A DNA stretch of 53,050 nucleotides from NCBI GenBank assembly GCA_905478555.1, contig CAJQIZ010000002.1:1-53050 (forward strand). The letters run 5' to 3'. A program made the position numbers and the translations under genes. The first letter of the stretch is position 1, and each line of letters opens with the position of its first letter. Shown here piece by piece: positions 1 to 6,927 of the stretch. Below the pieces are notes generated by a model. That model was not told the DNA's origin. It saw nothing but the letters and a program-made list of their open reading frames with translations, and did not search any database. This DNA comes from an uncultured Flavobacteriales bacterium. GTDB taxonomy: Bacteria; Bacteroidota; Bacteroidia; Flavobacteriales; BACL11.

Positions 1-49
1 CACTATTCCTAATTCTATAGTTTACACAACTTTAGAATTAGGAATAGTG
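1..49. repeat. Perfect 17-bp inverted repeat at the left edge
   Basis: Arms 1-17 (cactattcctaattcta) and 33-49 are exact reverse complements around a 15-nt loop (18-32). The stop codon of the FG-GAP gene (22-24 on the minus strand) lies in the loop and the last codons lie in the right arm. The repeat touches the window edge, so it may continue further left. It could be a hairpin terminator, but there is no T-tract in view. It could also be an inverted duplication that truncated the gene, or a fold-back artefact at a contig end. Confidence 0.75.
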
Positions 50-738
50 CTTAAGCCAAATTGATTTAAGGTTGGAGTAGAAAATTGAGGATTGCTTGCA
101 GTTCCTATATTCTCATAATATATAAAATGAGAATTCCATGCATATGGATATGAGCTCATATCTACGGCTCTTACATTTGATAATATATCAAAATCCCCAT
201 CATTATCTAGATCTATAAATTTATGATGTTGCCTTAAACCTATTTCAGGTAAGGCTGGGCTATAAGCTGTAAGTCCAAATGGATTAATAGTCGGGTTAGC
301 AAAATTAGGGTTAGTAGCATTACCTATATTTTCTTGGAAATGAAATCCAAGACCATATCCAAAGCCGCTATAAATATATTCTCCTGAAAGATAATCTAAA
401 TCTCCATCATTATCAAGATCCGCAAATTCAGGGTTTATAATAACCTCATCATTTCCTTGTTGTAAATTAAATGGATCTTGAATAGGGTATGCAAACCACT
501 GAGCATTTGCTGTGTTTGTAAATGAAATCCCAATAAAAATGGCAACTGCACCTAATATTTTTTTTATTCTATTGCCTGATAGAACACCGTTTAGTTTACT
601 TACTAAAAATTTAATTTTAGAAGTAAGTTTACTTATTTCTGTTTTTAAATTCCCTTCAGTTTCTTGCAATAAAATATTTAGCTTCTTAACTAAATACTTT
701 AATTGTCTCTGATGTCTTGAATAATATTTATTTTTCAT
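22..738 (-). CDS. FG-GAP/VCBS-type repeat surface protein, probably truncated
   Basis: This is a secreted protein of 238 residues with two calcium-binding FG-GAP-like repeats. Each repeat carries a DLDNDGD motif (about residues 108 and 175) followed by YYENIG or FQENIG and a PTxNPFGL-type linker. These modules form beta-propeller or adhesion domains in surface proteins of Bacteroidota. The N-terminus is odd: about 55 basic, Leu/Lys-rich residues precede an ordinary signal core (KKILGAVAIFIG) that ends in ANAQ near residue 80. Relatives normally carry more repeats and a T9SS tail, whereas this one stops in the middle of a linker, inside the inverted repeat at the window edge. The ATG at 736-738 is supported by a TAnnTTTG element at 764-771. 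Function beyond surface display is unknown. Confidence 0.7.
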   Translation of the reverse strand: MKNKYYSRHQRQLKYLVKKLNILLQETEGNLKTEISKLTSKIKFLVSKLNGVLSGNRIKKILGAVAIFIGISFTNTANAQWFAYPIQDPFNLQQGNDEVIINPEFADLDNDGDLDYLSGEYIYSGFGYGLGFHFQENIGNATNPNFANPTINPFGLTAYSPALPEIGLRQHHKFIDLDNDGDFDILSNVRAVDMSSYPYAWNSHFIYYENIGTASNPQFSTPTLNQFGLSTIPNSKVV

Positions 739-763
739 AATATATTAATTTGTTTTGATGCTC

Positions 764-771
764 CAAAAATA
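764..771 (-). promoter_or_regulatory. Promoter -7 element (TATTTTTG) of the FG-GAP gene
   Basis: On the minus strand this reads TATTTTTG, a match to the Bacteroidota -7 consensus TAnnTTTG, 25 nt before the ATG. The inverted repeat at 789-807 sits where the -33 element would be expected. Confidence 0.5.
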
Positions 772-788
772 AGTATTAGGAAATAAAA

Positions 789-807
789 TACTATGCTTAG
801 CATAGTA
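789..807. terminator. Hairpin, candidate terminator or operator
   Basis: TACTATGC and GCATAGTA form a perfect 8-bp stem around a TTA loop. On the minus strand it is followed by TTTTATTTCC, so it could terminate the four-gene operon that ends at 838. It also covers the -33 region of the downstream FG-GAP promoter, so an operator role is an alternative. Confidence 0.5.
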
Positions 808-837
808 AATTGTGGTTACTAGTTTGATGTAATGTTT

Positions 838-1977
838 TTATTCGTTTTTTTCTTTCCTCCAAAAAGTAGTGTTTGGTATCATTATTCCATTTTTATGGTC
901 GTCTGTTAATGTATTTAATATGTTTGGTCGTGTTTTATCAGCAAGTACATGTATGTCGTAGATTTCATCTAAAGAACTAATATAGGTTATTTTTCCAACA
1001 ATACTTTTTGTAGGCAAATGAACCACAACAATTCCCGCTTCATTTGCTTTTTTAGCAAATGGTAGTTTACTAAAGGTTGAAGACCCTTCTCTTAGTTTTG
1101 ATAATCCGATAAAAAGATACTCTTTATGAAAACTCATTCCTCTAACAAATCCATCAATTTTTACTATTACTTCATAAGTACCATCTTCAGTATTAACTTT
1201 TACTACTTCTCCTGTTGCAGAAAGAAGTAGATATAATTCCCCATTAAAAATTCGAGGAGTATGTGGCATAGCAAGTCCTTTTGCTATTATTTTATTATTT
1301 TCTACATCCATAACAATACCACTCTCTGTTACTTTTTCTCTCCAACTTTGCGGACTGTTTCCATTGTTGAAAGCAGTTGCATATTTTGGTTTTCCGTTTT
1401 CCATTGCCATTCCATTTAGGTGGCATCTGTCTTCAGAAGCAATTTTATCAATAAATGGGGGAGTCCAATATGTAGTGAAATTATAATTATCATCAATTTT
1501 TACAATGGTAGAAAAGAGAGTGTTTACAGCATACAACTCTCCATTATTCCCAAAATTTAAATCATGAATATCAATAGCTCCTGTATGAAATGTGTTTCTA
1601 GGTAAATAAAGTGCATCATATTTATTAGGTGCTTTCGGATAATGATTTGCTAAATCTTTAGAGTTTCGAAATACAATAACCTCTTCTTTACATGCAATTG
1701 CAATTTTGTCCGTTGTAGTGTCCTCTGCAATTCCCATTGCTTTTTCAAAATTTCTTGGTAATTGTATTATTGAGTTCTCATCTTTTGCAGATATAAATAC
1801 TACTTTACCTGCTTGGTAAGTAGAAACAGCAATACTACAATTAAGTTGTTGTAATAATTGTGGAATTTGAGGAGTATATTTACAAAGAAAAGGAGCTAAT
1901 GCTTTTGCAATTGTTTTGTTGTTATTCATAAGACAATAATACAAAAAAAGGATATCTTTCGATTCCCTTTTTTTCAT
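838..1977 (-). CDS. TIGR03032/DUF4915 family protein
   Basis: The core (LALSTYQAGKVVF-like start near residue 50, RNTFHTGAIDIHDL, CHLNGMAM, GLAMPHTPRIFNGELYLLLSATGEVV, GFVRGMSF) matches the TIGR03032/DUF4915 family. These proteins look like a beta-propeller, and the molecular function is not established. There is no signal peptide. The ATG at 1977 is 1 nt after the stop of the preceding gene, in line with the very tight spacing of this operon. A second ATG at 1929, giving 363 residues, fits the usual family start better, so the first 16 residues are doubtful. It is the last gene of the operon 4388-838, which also holds a 3-hydroxybutyryl-CoA dehydrogenase. A hairpin at 789-807 follows it. Confidence 0.75.
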   Translation of the reverse strand: MKKRESKDILFLYYCLMNNNKTIAKALAPFLCKYTPQIPQLLQQLNCSIAVSTYQAGKVVFISAKDENSIIQLPRNFEKAMGIAEDTTTDKIAIACKEEVIVFRNSKDLANHYPKAPNKYDALYLPRNTFHTGAIDIHDLNFGNNGELYAVNTLFSTIVKIDDNYNFTTYWTPPFIDKIASEDRCHLNGMAMENGKPKYATAFNNGNSPQSWREKVTESGIVMDVENNKIIAKGLAMPHTPRIFNGELYLLLSATGEVVKVNTEDGTYEVIVKIDGFVRGMSFHKEYLFIGLSKLREGSSTFSKLPFAKKANEAGIVVVHLPTKSIVGKITYISSLDEIYDIHVLADKTRPNILNTLTDDHKNGIMIPNTTFWRKEKNE

Positions 1978-1978
1978 T

Positions 1979-2611
1979 TTATAATTCTACTAATCCGTTT
2001 AGTAGTTTTTCGCAATCACCATTGTATTTTTTCATTAATTTTTGAGTAGAATAAGTAAGGAATTGTAAGGTTCCATTTTCATTAGTAAAATAATAACCTA
2101 AATAAGTGAACTTTGTTCCTTGTATAGTTCCATCTAATTGAAGTAATAATATTTTTATTCCATTTATATATCTGTATTCTTCTTTTACTATATGTATGTC
2201 GGGTGCAGCACCTCTAGCGTTTTCTACTGCTATTTCTTTTAAAGATTCTAAAGAAAGTTCAGATTCCTCAGTGATTACCATTCCATATAAATCTCCATGT
2301 TTATAAGAAAATTCATATTCAGTAGCATCACTTATTTCTCCTCCTTTTTCAAATGTCCAATCTTTAGGGTTTATGTTAAAACCAATATTGAAGACATCAC
2401 TTTTTATCAGAAATGTAGATTTTTTATCTTTTTTAAATTTGTAAGGATTTGTTTTAATTTCAGTTACTTCATTTAGAAATTGATCGGTGTATATCCAACT
2501 TCCATCAGTATATAATATTACCTGATCGCCTGTTTCAGTAATTGCAGATATTTGTGATTGAACAGTAAAACTGCTCAGTATTAGTATTAGTAATAGATTT
2601 TTCTTTTTCAT
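1979..2611 (-). CDS. Secreted protein of unknown function
   Basis: The protein has 210 residues. A signal peptide (about 1-19, MKKKNLLLILILSSFTVQSQ) is followed by a short beta motif, AITETGDQVILYTDGSWIY. This motif is common at the start of otherwise unrelated Bacteroidota exported proteins. The remainder is an alpha/beta domain with no catalytic motif that I recognise. It is the third gene of the operon, 3 nt after the dehydrogenase stop and 1 nt before the TIGR03032 start, so co-expression is very likely. It is probably periplasmic, or outer-membrane associated. I do not assign a function. Confidence 0.7.
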   Translation of the reverse strand: MKKKNLLLILILSSFTVQSQISAITETGDQVILYTDGSWIYTDQFLNEVTEIKTNPYKFKKDKKSTFLIKSDVFNIGFNINPKDWTFEKGGEISDATEYEFSYKHGDLYGMVITEESELSLESLKEIAVENARGAAPDIHIVKEEYRYINGIKILLLQLDGTIQGTKFTYLGYYFTNENGTLQFLTYSTQKLMKKYNGDCEKLLNGLVEL

Positions 2612-2614
2612 AAT

Positions 2615-3511
2615 TTATTTTTTGAATTGAGATGAAACTTTTTTATTTCTTGCTCCTTCAGAGTAATTGTAAAAACCCTCTCCAGATTTAATTCCTAATT
2701 TACCAGCAGTAACCATGTTTACTAATAACGGATTTGGAGCGTATTTAGGATTTCCGAAACCTTTGTGCATTACTTCCAAAATAGAAAGGCAAACATCTAA
2801 ACCAATAAAATCGGCTAAGTGTAAAGGTCCCATTGGATGTGCCATTCCTAACATCATAACCGTATCAATTTCTTCTACTCCTGCTACTCCCTGAAAAAGA
2901 GTTTCTATAGACTCGTTAATCATTGGCATTAGTATTCTGTTTGCTACAAAGCCTGGATAATCGTTTACTTCTACAGGAAATTTTCCTAAGTTTCTACTCA
3001 TGTCCATAATAGTATTAGTTACCTCATCAGAAGTAGCATAACCTCTAATTATTTCCACTAACTTCATAATTGGAACAGGGTTCATAAAATGCATCCCAAT
3101 TACTTTATCTGATCTATTGGTAACCGCTCCAATTTGTGTTATAGAGATAGAGGAAGTGTTACTTCCTAAAATAGTGTTCTCATCACAAATTTCATCTAGT
3201 TGTTTAAATATTTTTAGTTTAATATCTACATTTTCTGTAGCTGCTTCTACTACTAAATCAGCTCCTTTTACTGCGGAAACCAAATCAGTATTTGTAGTTA
3301 TGTTTGATAAGGTGTTTCCTTTTTCTTCTTTCGTTATTTTTTCTTTAGAAAGTTGTCTGTCTAAGTTTTTTGTAATGTTAGCAATTGCTCTGTCTAAAGC
3401 ATCTGCAGAAATATCTACTAAGTTTACATTATAATTACATTGAGCAAAAGCATGTGCAATTCCATTTCCCATTGTTCCAGCACCAATTACGGTTACATTT
3501 TTAATATTCAT
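2615..3511 (-). CDS. hbd: 3-hydroxybutyryl-CoA dehydrogenase
   Basis: This cytosolic NAD(P)-dependent enzyme interconverts acetoacetyl-CoA and 3-hydroxybutyryl-CoA in fatty acid, amino acid or butanoate metabolism. The length (298 residues) is close to the family norm of about 280-300. The N-terminal Rossmann motif GAGTMGNGIAHAF is at residues 11-23. The catalytic region HFMNPVPIMKLVEIIRG lies near residues 147-163, and the C-terminal dimer domain contains DYPGFVANRILMPMINE and HPMGPLHLADFIGLD. The HFMNPVP histidine and the following glutamate are the family's catalytic pair. It is the second gene of an operon with gaps of 1 and 3 nt to its neighbours. No thiolase or crotonase is nearby. Confidence 0.95.
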   Translation of the reverse strand: MNIKNVTVIGAGTMGNGIAHAFAQCNYNVNLVDISADALDRAIANITKNLDRQLSKEKITKEEKGNTLSNITTNTDLVSAVKGADLVVEAATENVDIKLKIFKQLDEICDENTILGSNTSSISITQIGAVTNRSDKVIGMHFMNPVPIMKLVEIIRGYATSDEVTNTIMDMSRNLGKFPVEVNDYPGFVANRILMPMINESIETLFQGVAGVEEIDTVMMLGMAHPMGPLHLADFIGLDVCLSILEVMHKGFGNPKYAPNPLLVNMVTAGKLGIKSGEGFYNYSEGARNKKVSSQFKK

Positions 3512-3512
3512 T

Positions 3513-4388
3513 TTAATATATAATTTTTAAGTTATCAAATTTAATCCAAGATTGTTCGATGGTATCTGCTCTATTCATATTAATGTAAAATTTTATCGAG
3601 CTATTATTAATAGCAGAACTTACAGTTGAAGTCATATTAATATAAATTTTATTCCATTCTTCTTTAGCAGTTACATTTACTAAAGGATGTTGAGATACCG
3701 CAAAAGGATAGTTTACATAAGCGCCTATTGTAAACTGATGACTACTCTTGTATTCCAATTCCATATATACTGGGGAAGCAACTTGAGGTAAATTTATAAA
3801 ATCTTTTGTAGCAACTTCAAAAGTTTTATTATCGTTTTCTAATATTGCTTCTGCAAAATGATTAGCACCTTCTGTTTTTATTTGAAAATCAATTTGAGAT
3901 TTTAGTGTAGTATCAATATCTGTTCCTACACCTTCAAAGTTTTCAACTTCAATAGTTGCTCCTGTTTTATATTTAAATACAGGACTTATATTTACTGAAC
4001 TATCTGGAACAAGGAATATGTTTTCTTCATACATTTTATAAAAACTATATGGTAAGCGGGTAGCAGATATTCCATTATCCATAATTCCAGCAAAAATCTT
4101 TATAGTTGCGCTATCTTTTTCTAAAATTGGTATGTGTGCTGGTAGGGGGTAAGTTCCTCTGTTTTGATCATTTACATACAACCAAACATCTGTAATTTTG
4201 TGTGTGTTCGATCCTTGAATGGTAGTAGCATTTAGTGTAACATCCGTAATAGTTATGTAAGATGGTATTTCTTGAATATCTTCATTTTTATCGCAGGAAG
4301 TAAATATAATGGATAAAATAAAAAAGAAGGCAAAGACAGCTTTTATATTAACAAACTGTTGTGTATTTTTTAGTTTTGTTTTTTGCAA
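3513..4388 (-). CDS. Lipoprotein of unknown function, TTG start
   Basis: The protein has 291 residues with a lipoprotein signal: basic start, hydrophobic stretch AVFAFFFILSIIFTSC, and lipid-attachment Cys near residue 32. The rest is beta-rich: a domain with a likely Ig-like fold, then a jelly-roll-like C-terminus (VYMELEYKSS...FTIGAYVNYPF...WNKIYINMTSTVSS...WIKFDNLKI). There is no in-frame ATG before the signal sequence and a stop lies 8 codons upstream, so the start is TTG at 4388, unusual in this window. It opens the four-gene operon; its stop is 1 nt before the ATG of the dehydrogenase. It is probably anchored to the outer membrane. Resembles hypothetical lipoproteins of Flavobacteriia. 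Confidence 0.7.
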   Translation of the reverse strand: MQKTKLKNTQQFVNIKAVFAFFFILSIIFTSCDKNEDIQEIPSYITITDVTLNATTIQGSNTHKITDVWLYVNDQNRGTYPLPAHIPILEKDSATIKIFAGIMDNGISATRLPYSFYKMYEENIFLVPDSSVNISPVFKYKTGATIEVENFEGVGTDIDTTLKSQIDFQIKTEGANHFAEAILENDNKTFEVATKDFINLPQVASPVYMELEYKSSHQFTIGAYVNYPFAVSQHPLVNVTAKEEWNKIYINMTSTVSSAINNSSIKFYINMNRADTIEQSWIKFDNLKIIY

Positions 4389-4468
4389 GATTTCTATTTT
4401 TTTGTTATTTATTTGTTGTCGATAAAACTATTGCGAAAATATAAATTTATTATCTGTAAAACTATAAA

Positions 4469-5110
4469 ATGAAAGATACTTTTAGACATAAAGGATTGAG
4501 ACAAATATTGGTAGATGAGTTAATAGGGAAGGGGATTTCGGATCAGTCGGTTCTTTCTATGATAAACGAAATACCAAGACATCTGTTTATGGACAATGCT
4601 TTTGTTCAATTTGCTTATAAGGACAAAGCTTTTCCTATTGGTAGCGGACAAACTATATCTCAGCCTTATACAGTAGCATTTCAAACGGAATTATTACAAT
4701 TAAATCCTTACGAAAAAGTATTAGAAGTAGGGACGGGTTCTGGATATCAAGCAGCTGTTTTAATAGGTATGGAATCAAATGTTTATACTATAGAACGACA
4801 AAAGGAACTCTTTACAAAAACCAAAGATTTTTTACCTAAATTAGGGTATAACTGCAACTTTTATTATGGAGATGGATATAAGGGTTTAGATAAATTTTCT
4901 CCTTTTGATAAGATAATAATAACTTGTGGTGCACCGAATATACCAGAAGGTTTAATAAAACAACTAAAAGTAGGAGGTAGGATGGTAGCTCCTATAGGAA
5001 ATGGAGATGTGCAAGTAATGCATTTAATTGAAAAACTGTCAGAGACAGAAATCAGGACAACAACCCACGGAGAATTTTCATTTGTACCTATGTTAAATAA
5101 TAAAAACTAG
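4469..5110 (+). CDS. pcm: Protein-L-isoaspartate O-methyltransferase
   Basis: This cytosolic repair enzyme uses S-adenosylmethionine to methylate isoaspartyl residues in damaged proteins. The 213 residues match the usual length. The family signature GSGQTISQPY (residues 60-69) precedes the SAM-binding motif VLEVGTGSGYQAAVL (residues 83-97), and the later motifs YGDGYKGL and FDKIIITCGAPNIPEGL also fit. It is transcribed alone, divergent from the lipoprotein operon. The stop is followed by an orphan signal-peptide ORF and an A/T hairpin shared with the convergent aminotransferase. Confidence 0.95.
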   Translation: MKDTFRHKGLRQILVDELIGKGISDQSVLSMINEIPRHLFMDNAFVQFAYKDKAFPIGSGQTISQPYTVAFQTELLQLNPYEKVLEVGTGSGYQAAVLIGMESNVYTIERQKELFTKTKDFLPKLGYNCNFYYGDGYKGLDKFSPFDKIIITCGAPNIPEGLIKQLKVGGRMVAPIGNGDVQVMHLIEKLSETEIRTTTHGEFSFVPMLNNKN

Positions 5111-5146
5111 AATATTTTTTGTTTTTTTACATCTTAAAATAAAACT

Positions 5147-5212
5147 ATGAAAAAGTTAATAGGTATACTATTGCTAAGTTGTTTTTTTATTGTTACAGCA
5201 AATGCACAATAA
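5147..5212 (+). pseudogene. Orphan signal peptide (21 codons), probable gene remnant
   Basis: ATG at 5147 opens a 21-codon frame that is a textbook signal peptide: MKKLIGILLL, a hydrophobic core ending in IVTANAQ, then TAA at 5210-5212. The stop falls exactly where signal peptidase I would cut. Reading through gives only ten more codons (GIYGVLKKNN) before the next stop. It begins 36 nt after the pcm stop. Possibilities are a secreted-protein gene that lost its body, a genuine tiny peptide, or read-through. A remnant seems most likely. Confidence 0.5.
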
Positions 5213-5228
5213 GGTATTTACGGAGTAT

Positions 5229-5258
5229 TAAAAAAAAATAACTGAAAAGTTTTTTTTT
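5229..5258. terminator. A/T-rich hairpin between convergent genes
   Basis: A run of A (5230-5239) and ACT (5241-5243) can pair with AGT (5248-5250) and a run of T (5250-5258) around a short GAAA loop. The arrangement suits a bidirectional terminator for pcm and the aminotransferase. The stem has little G/C, so support is modest. Confidence 0.45.
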
Positions 5259-6438
5259 ATTGGTCTAAAATCTCTTTTATAATATTACATCCTTTTATAA
5301 TTTCTTCTTCCGAAATGGTTAGGGGAGGAGATATTCTGAAAGATGTTTTAGTGAACAGAAAATAGAATAAAATTAATCCATTTTCTAAGGATTTCTCTAC
5401 TACTTTTCTTGTTAATTCCTCACTATCTAATTCTACAGAAAGTATTAATCCTGTTCCTCTTATTTCATTAATTTTCGGGTGAGATAAATGCGTTCTGAAA
5501 AGTTGTTCTTTTTTATCTACTTCTTCCATTATATCAGTAGAAAGTAAATGTTGTAAGCAAGCCAAGCTAGCAGCACAATTTATAGGATGACCTCCAAAGG
5601 TTGTAATATGTCCTAATTTTGGTTCAAAAGTTAGTAAGTTCATTAGCTCCCAAGAGGAGATAAAAGCTCCAATTGGCATACCAGCCCCCATTCCTTTTGC
5701 GATACATAAAATATCAGGAATAACATTGTATTTTTCAAAGCCAAAAAGTGTTCCTAAACGGCCGTAACAAGTTTGTATTTCATCAAGAATAAGAAGTGTG
5801 CCAGTTTCATTGCACTTTTGTCTTACTTTTTGTAAAAAGTTATTAGTAGGAGTGACAAATCCTGTTCCTCCTTGTACTACTTCAATGACGACTGCTGCAG
5901 TTTGTTTACTTATATTTTCTAATGAGTTTTCATCATTATACGTAATAGTATTACAATTGGGTAATAGAGGTCTGTATTTTGCTTTATGTTCTTCATTTCC
6001 CATTATGCTTAAAGCACCTTGTGTGGATCCATGATAAGAATCTTTACAAGAGATAATTTCAGAACGGCCTGTTGCTCTTTTTGCTAGTTTCATAGATCCT
6101 TCAATTGCCTCTGCTCCAGAATTTACAAAATAGGTGGAACTTAAATTTTCAGGAAGTTGATCAGAAAGTAGTTTAGCTAATTTATATTGTGGAGATTGAA
6201 TATACTCACCATAAACCATTACATGTGTGTATTTCTTCAATTGTTCTTTTACTGCATCAGTAATTATAGGATTGGAGTGTCCTAAAGTAATGGCAGAAAC
6301 TCCAGCTACAAAATCCAAATAGGCTGTACCGTTAACATCATAAATGTAACTTCCTTTTGCAGATTCTATTTCCAAACAAGAAGGAAAAGGAAAGGTTTGT
6401 GATTGATGTTTCTTAAAGATATCTTTTGCAGTATTCAT
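5257..6438 (-). CDS. Class III PLP-dependent aminotransferase
   Basis: This is a cytosolic pyridoxal-phosphate transaminase of fold type I, 393 residues, in the acetylornithine/ornithine/4-aminobutyrate aminotransferase group. Visible are STYFVNSGAEAIEGSMKLA (phosphate-binding turn), LILDEIQTCYGRLG (the Asp contacts the PLP pyridine nitrogen), and IAKGMGAGMPIGAF with the Schiff-base lysine near residue 248. The substrate cannot be read from the sequence, and no arginine biosynthesis genes are adjacent. The ATG at 6438 lies 4 nt after a TACTTTTG promoter element, which suggests a leaderless, single-gene transcript. It ends against the convergent pcm locus. Confidence 0.88.
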   Translation of the reverse strand: MNTAKDIFKKHQSQTFPFPSCLEIESAKGSYIYDVNGTAYLDFVAGVSAITLGHSNPIITDAVKEQLKKYTHVMVYGEYIQSPQYKLAKLLSDQLPENLSSTYFVNSGAEAIEGSMKLAKRATGRSEIISCKDSYHGSTQGALSIMGNEEHKAKYRPLLPNCNTITYNDENSLENISKQTAAVVIEVVQGGTGFVTPTNNFLQKVRQKCNETGTLLILDEIQTCYGRLGTLFGFEKYNVIPDILCIAKGMGAGMPIGAFISSWELMNLLTFEPKLGHITTFGGHPINCAASLACLQHLLSTDIMEEVDKKEQLFRTHLSHPKINEIRGTGLILSVELDSEELTRKVVEKSLENGLILFYFLFTKTSFRISPPLTISEEEIIKGCNIIKEILDQ

Positions 6439-6442
6439 TTTA

Positions 6443-6450
6443 CAAAAGTA
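6443..6450 (-). promoter_or_regulatory. Promoter -7 element (TACTTTTG) 4 nt before the ATG
   Basis: On the minus strand the order is TACTTTTG, four bases, then the aminotransferase ATG. With this spacing transcription would start at or next to the A of the ATG. It lies in the 18-nt gap between the lipoprotein stop (6457) and the aminotransferase start. Confidence 0.6.
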
Positions 6451-6456
6451 AATAAT

Positions 6457-6882
6457 TTAAAATGTTATACACTTTCTAAAATCAAAATCTTGTCTTACAA
6501 CATCATCTAAAAGGATTTCTATTTCTATGTGATTAGTCCCTTGAAATATTCCTGGGTAATTCTCTCCTGTAGTAAGAGTATATGTTCCTGAGGGAACTTC
6601 ATCATCAAGTTTCCCGTTTGTAATTTCTACATTAAAACTATTATCTAATAATTCTTGAAAATCTCCATTTTCTAAACTGTCTAGTTCTGTTTTAACAATA
6701 AAATACAGGGTGCCATTAAATTTTTCCAAAACAAAATTATCTGGATCTACAATAGGCATACAATCTCCCTCACCATACATAACTGTTCCTTCTATTCCGG
6801 TATTGTATTCTGGTTTTTCGCAACTTGATATACATAAAACAACCGACAATCCAACAAATAACTTAATGATAATGTTTTTCAT
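6457..6882 (-). CDS. Small lipoprotein of unknown function
   Basis: The protein has 141 residues. The signal peptide ends in a lipobox (VVLCISSC, Cys near residue 21). A compact beta domain follows with the pattern GIEGTVMYGEGDCMP, then PSGTYTLTT and a C-terminal FRKCITF. The two cysteines in GDC and RKC could form a disulfide. The arrangement resembles small carboxypeptidase-regulatory or transthyretin-like lipoproteins common in Flavobacteriales, but I cannot assign a role. It lies 45 nt downstream of the transketolase C-terminal subunit on the same strand and may be a read-through partner or have its own weak promoter. Confidence 0.7.
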   Translation of the reverse strand: MKNIIIKLFVGLSVVLCISSCEKPEYNTGIEGTVMYGEGDCMPIVDPDNFVLEKFNGTLYFIVKTELDSLENGDFQELLDNSFNVEITNGKLDDEVPSGTYTLTTGENYPGIFQGTNHIEIEILLDDVVRQDFDFRKCITF

Positions 6883-6927
6883 GATTTTATTTTTAATTAT
6901 TGGAATAACTAGAATAAAAACTAAATA

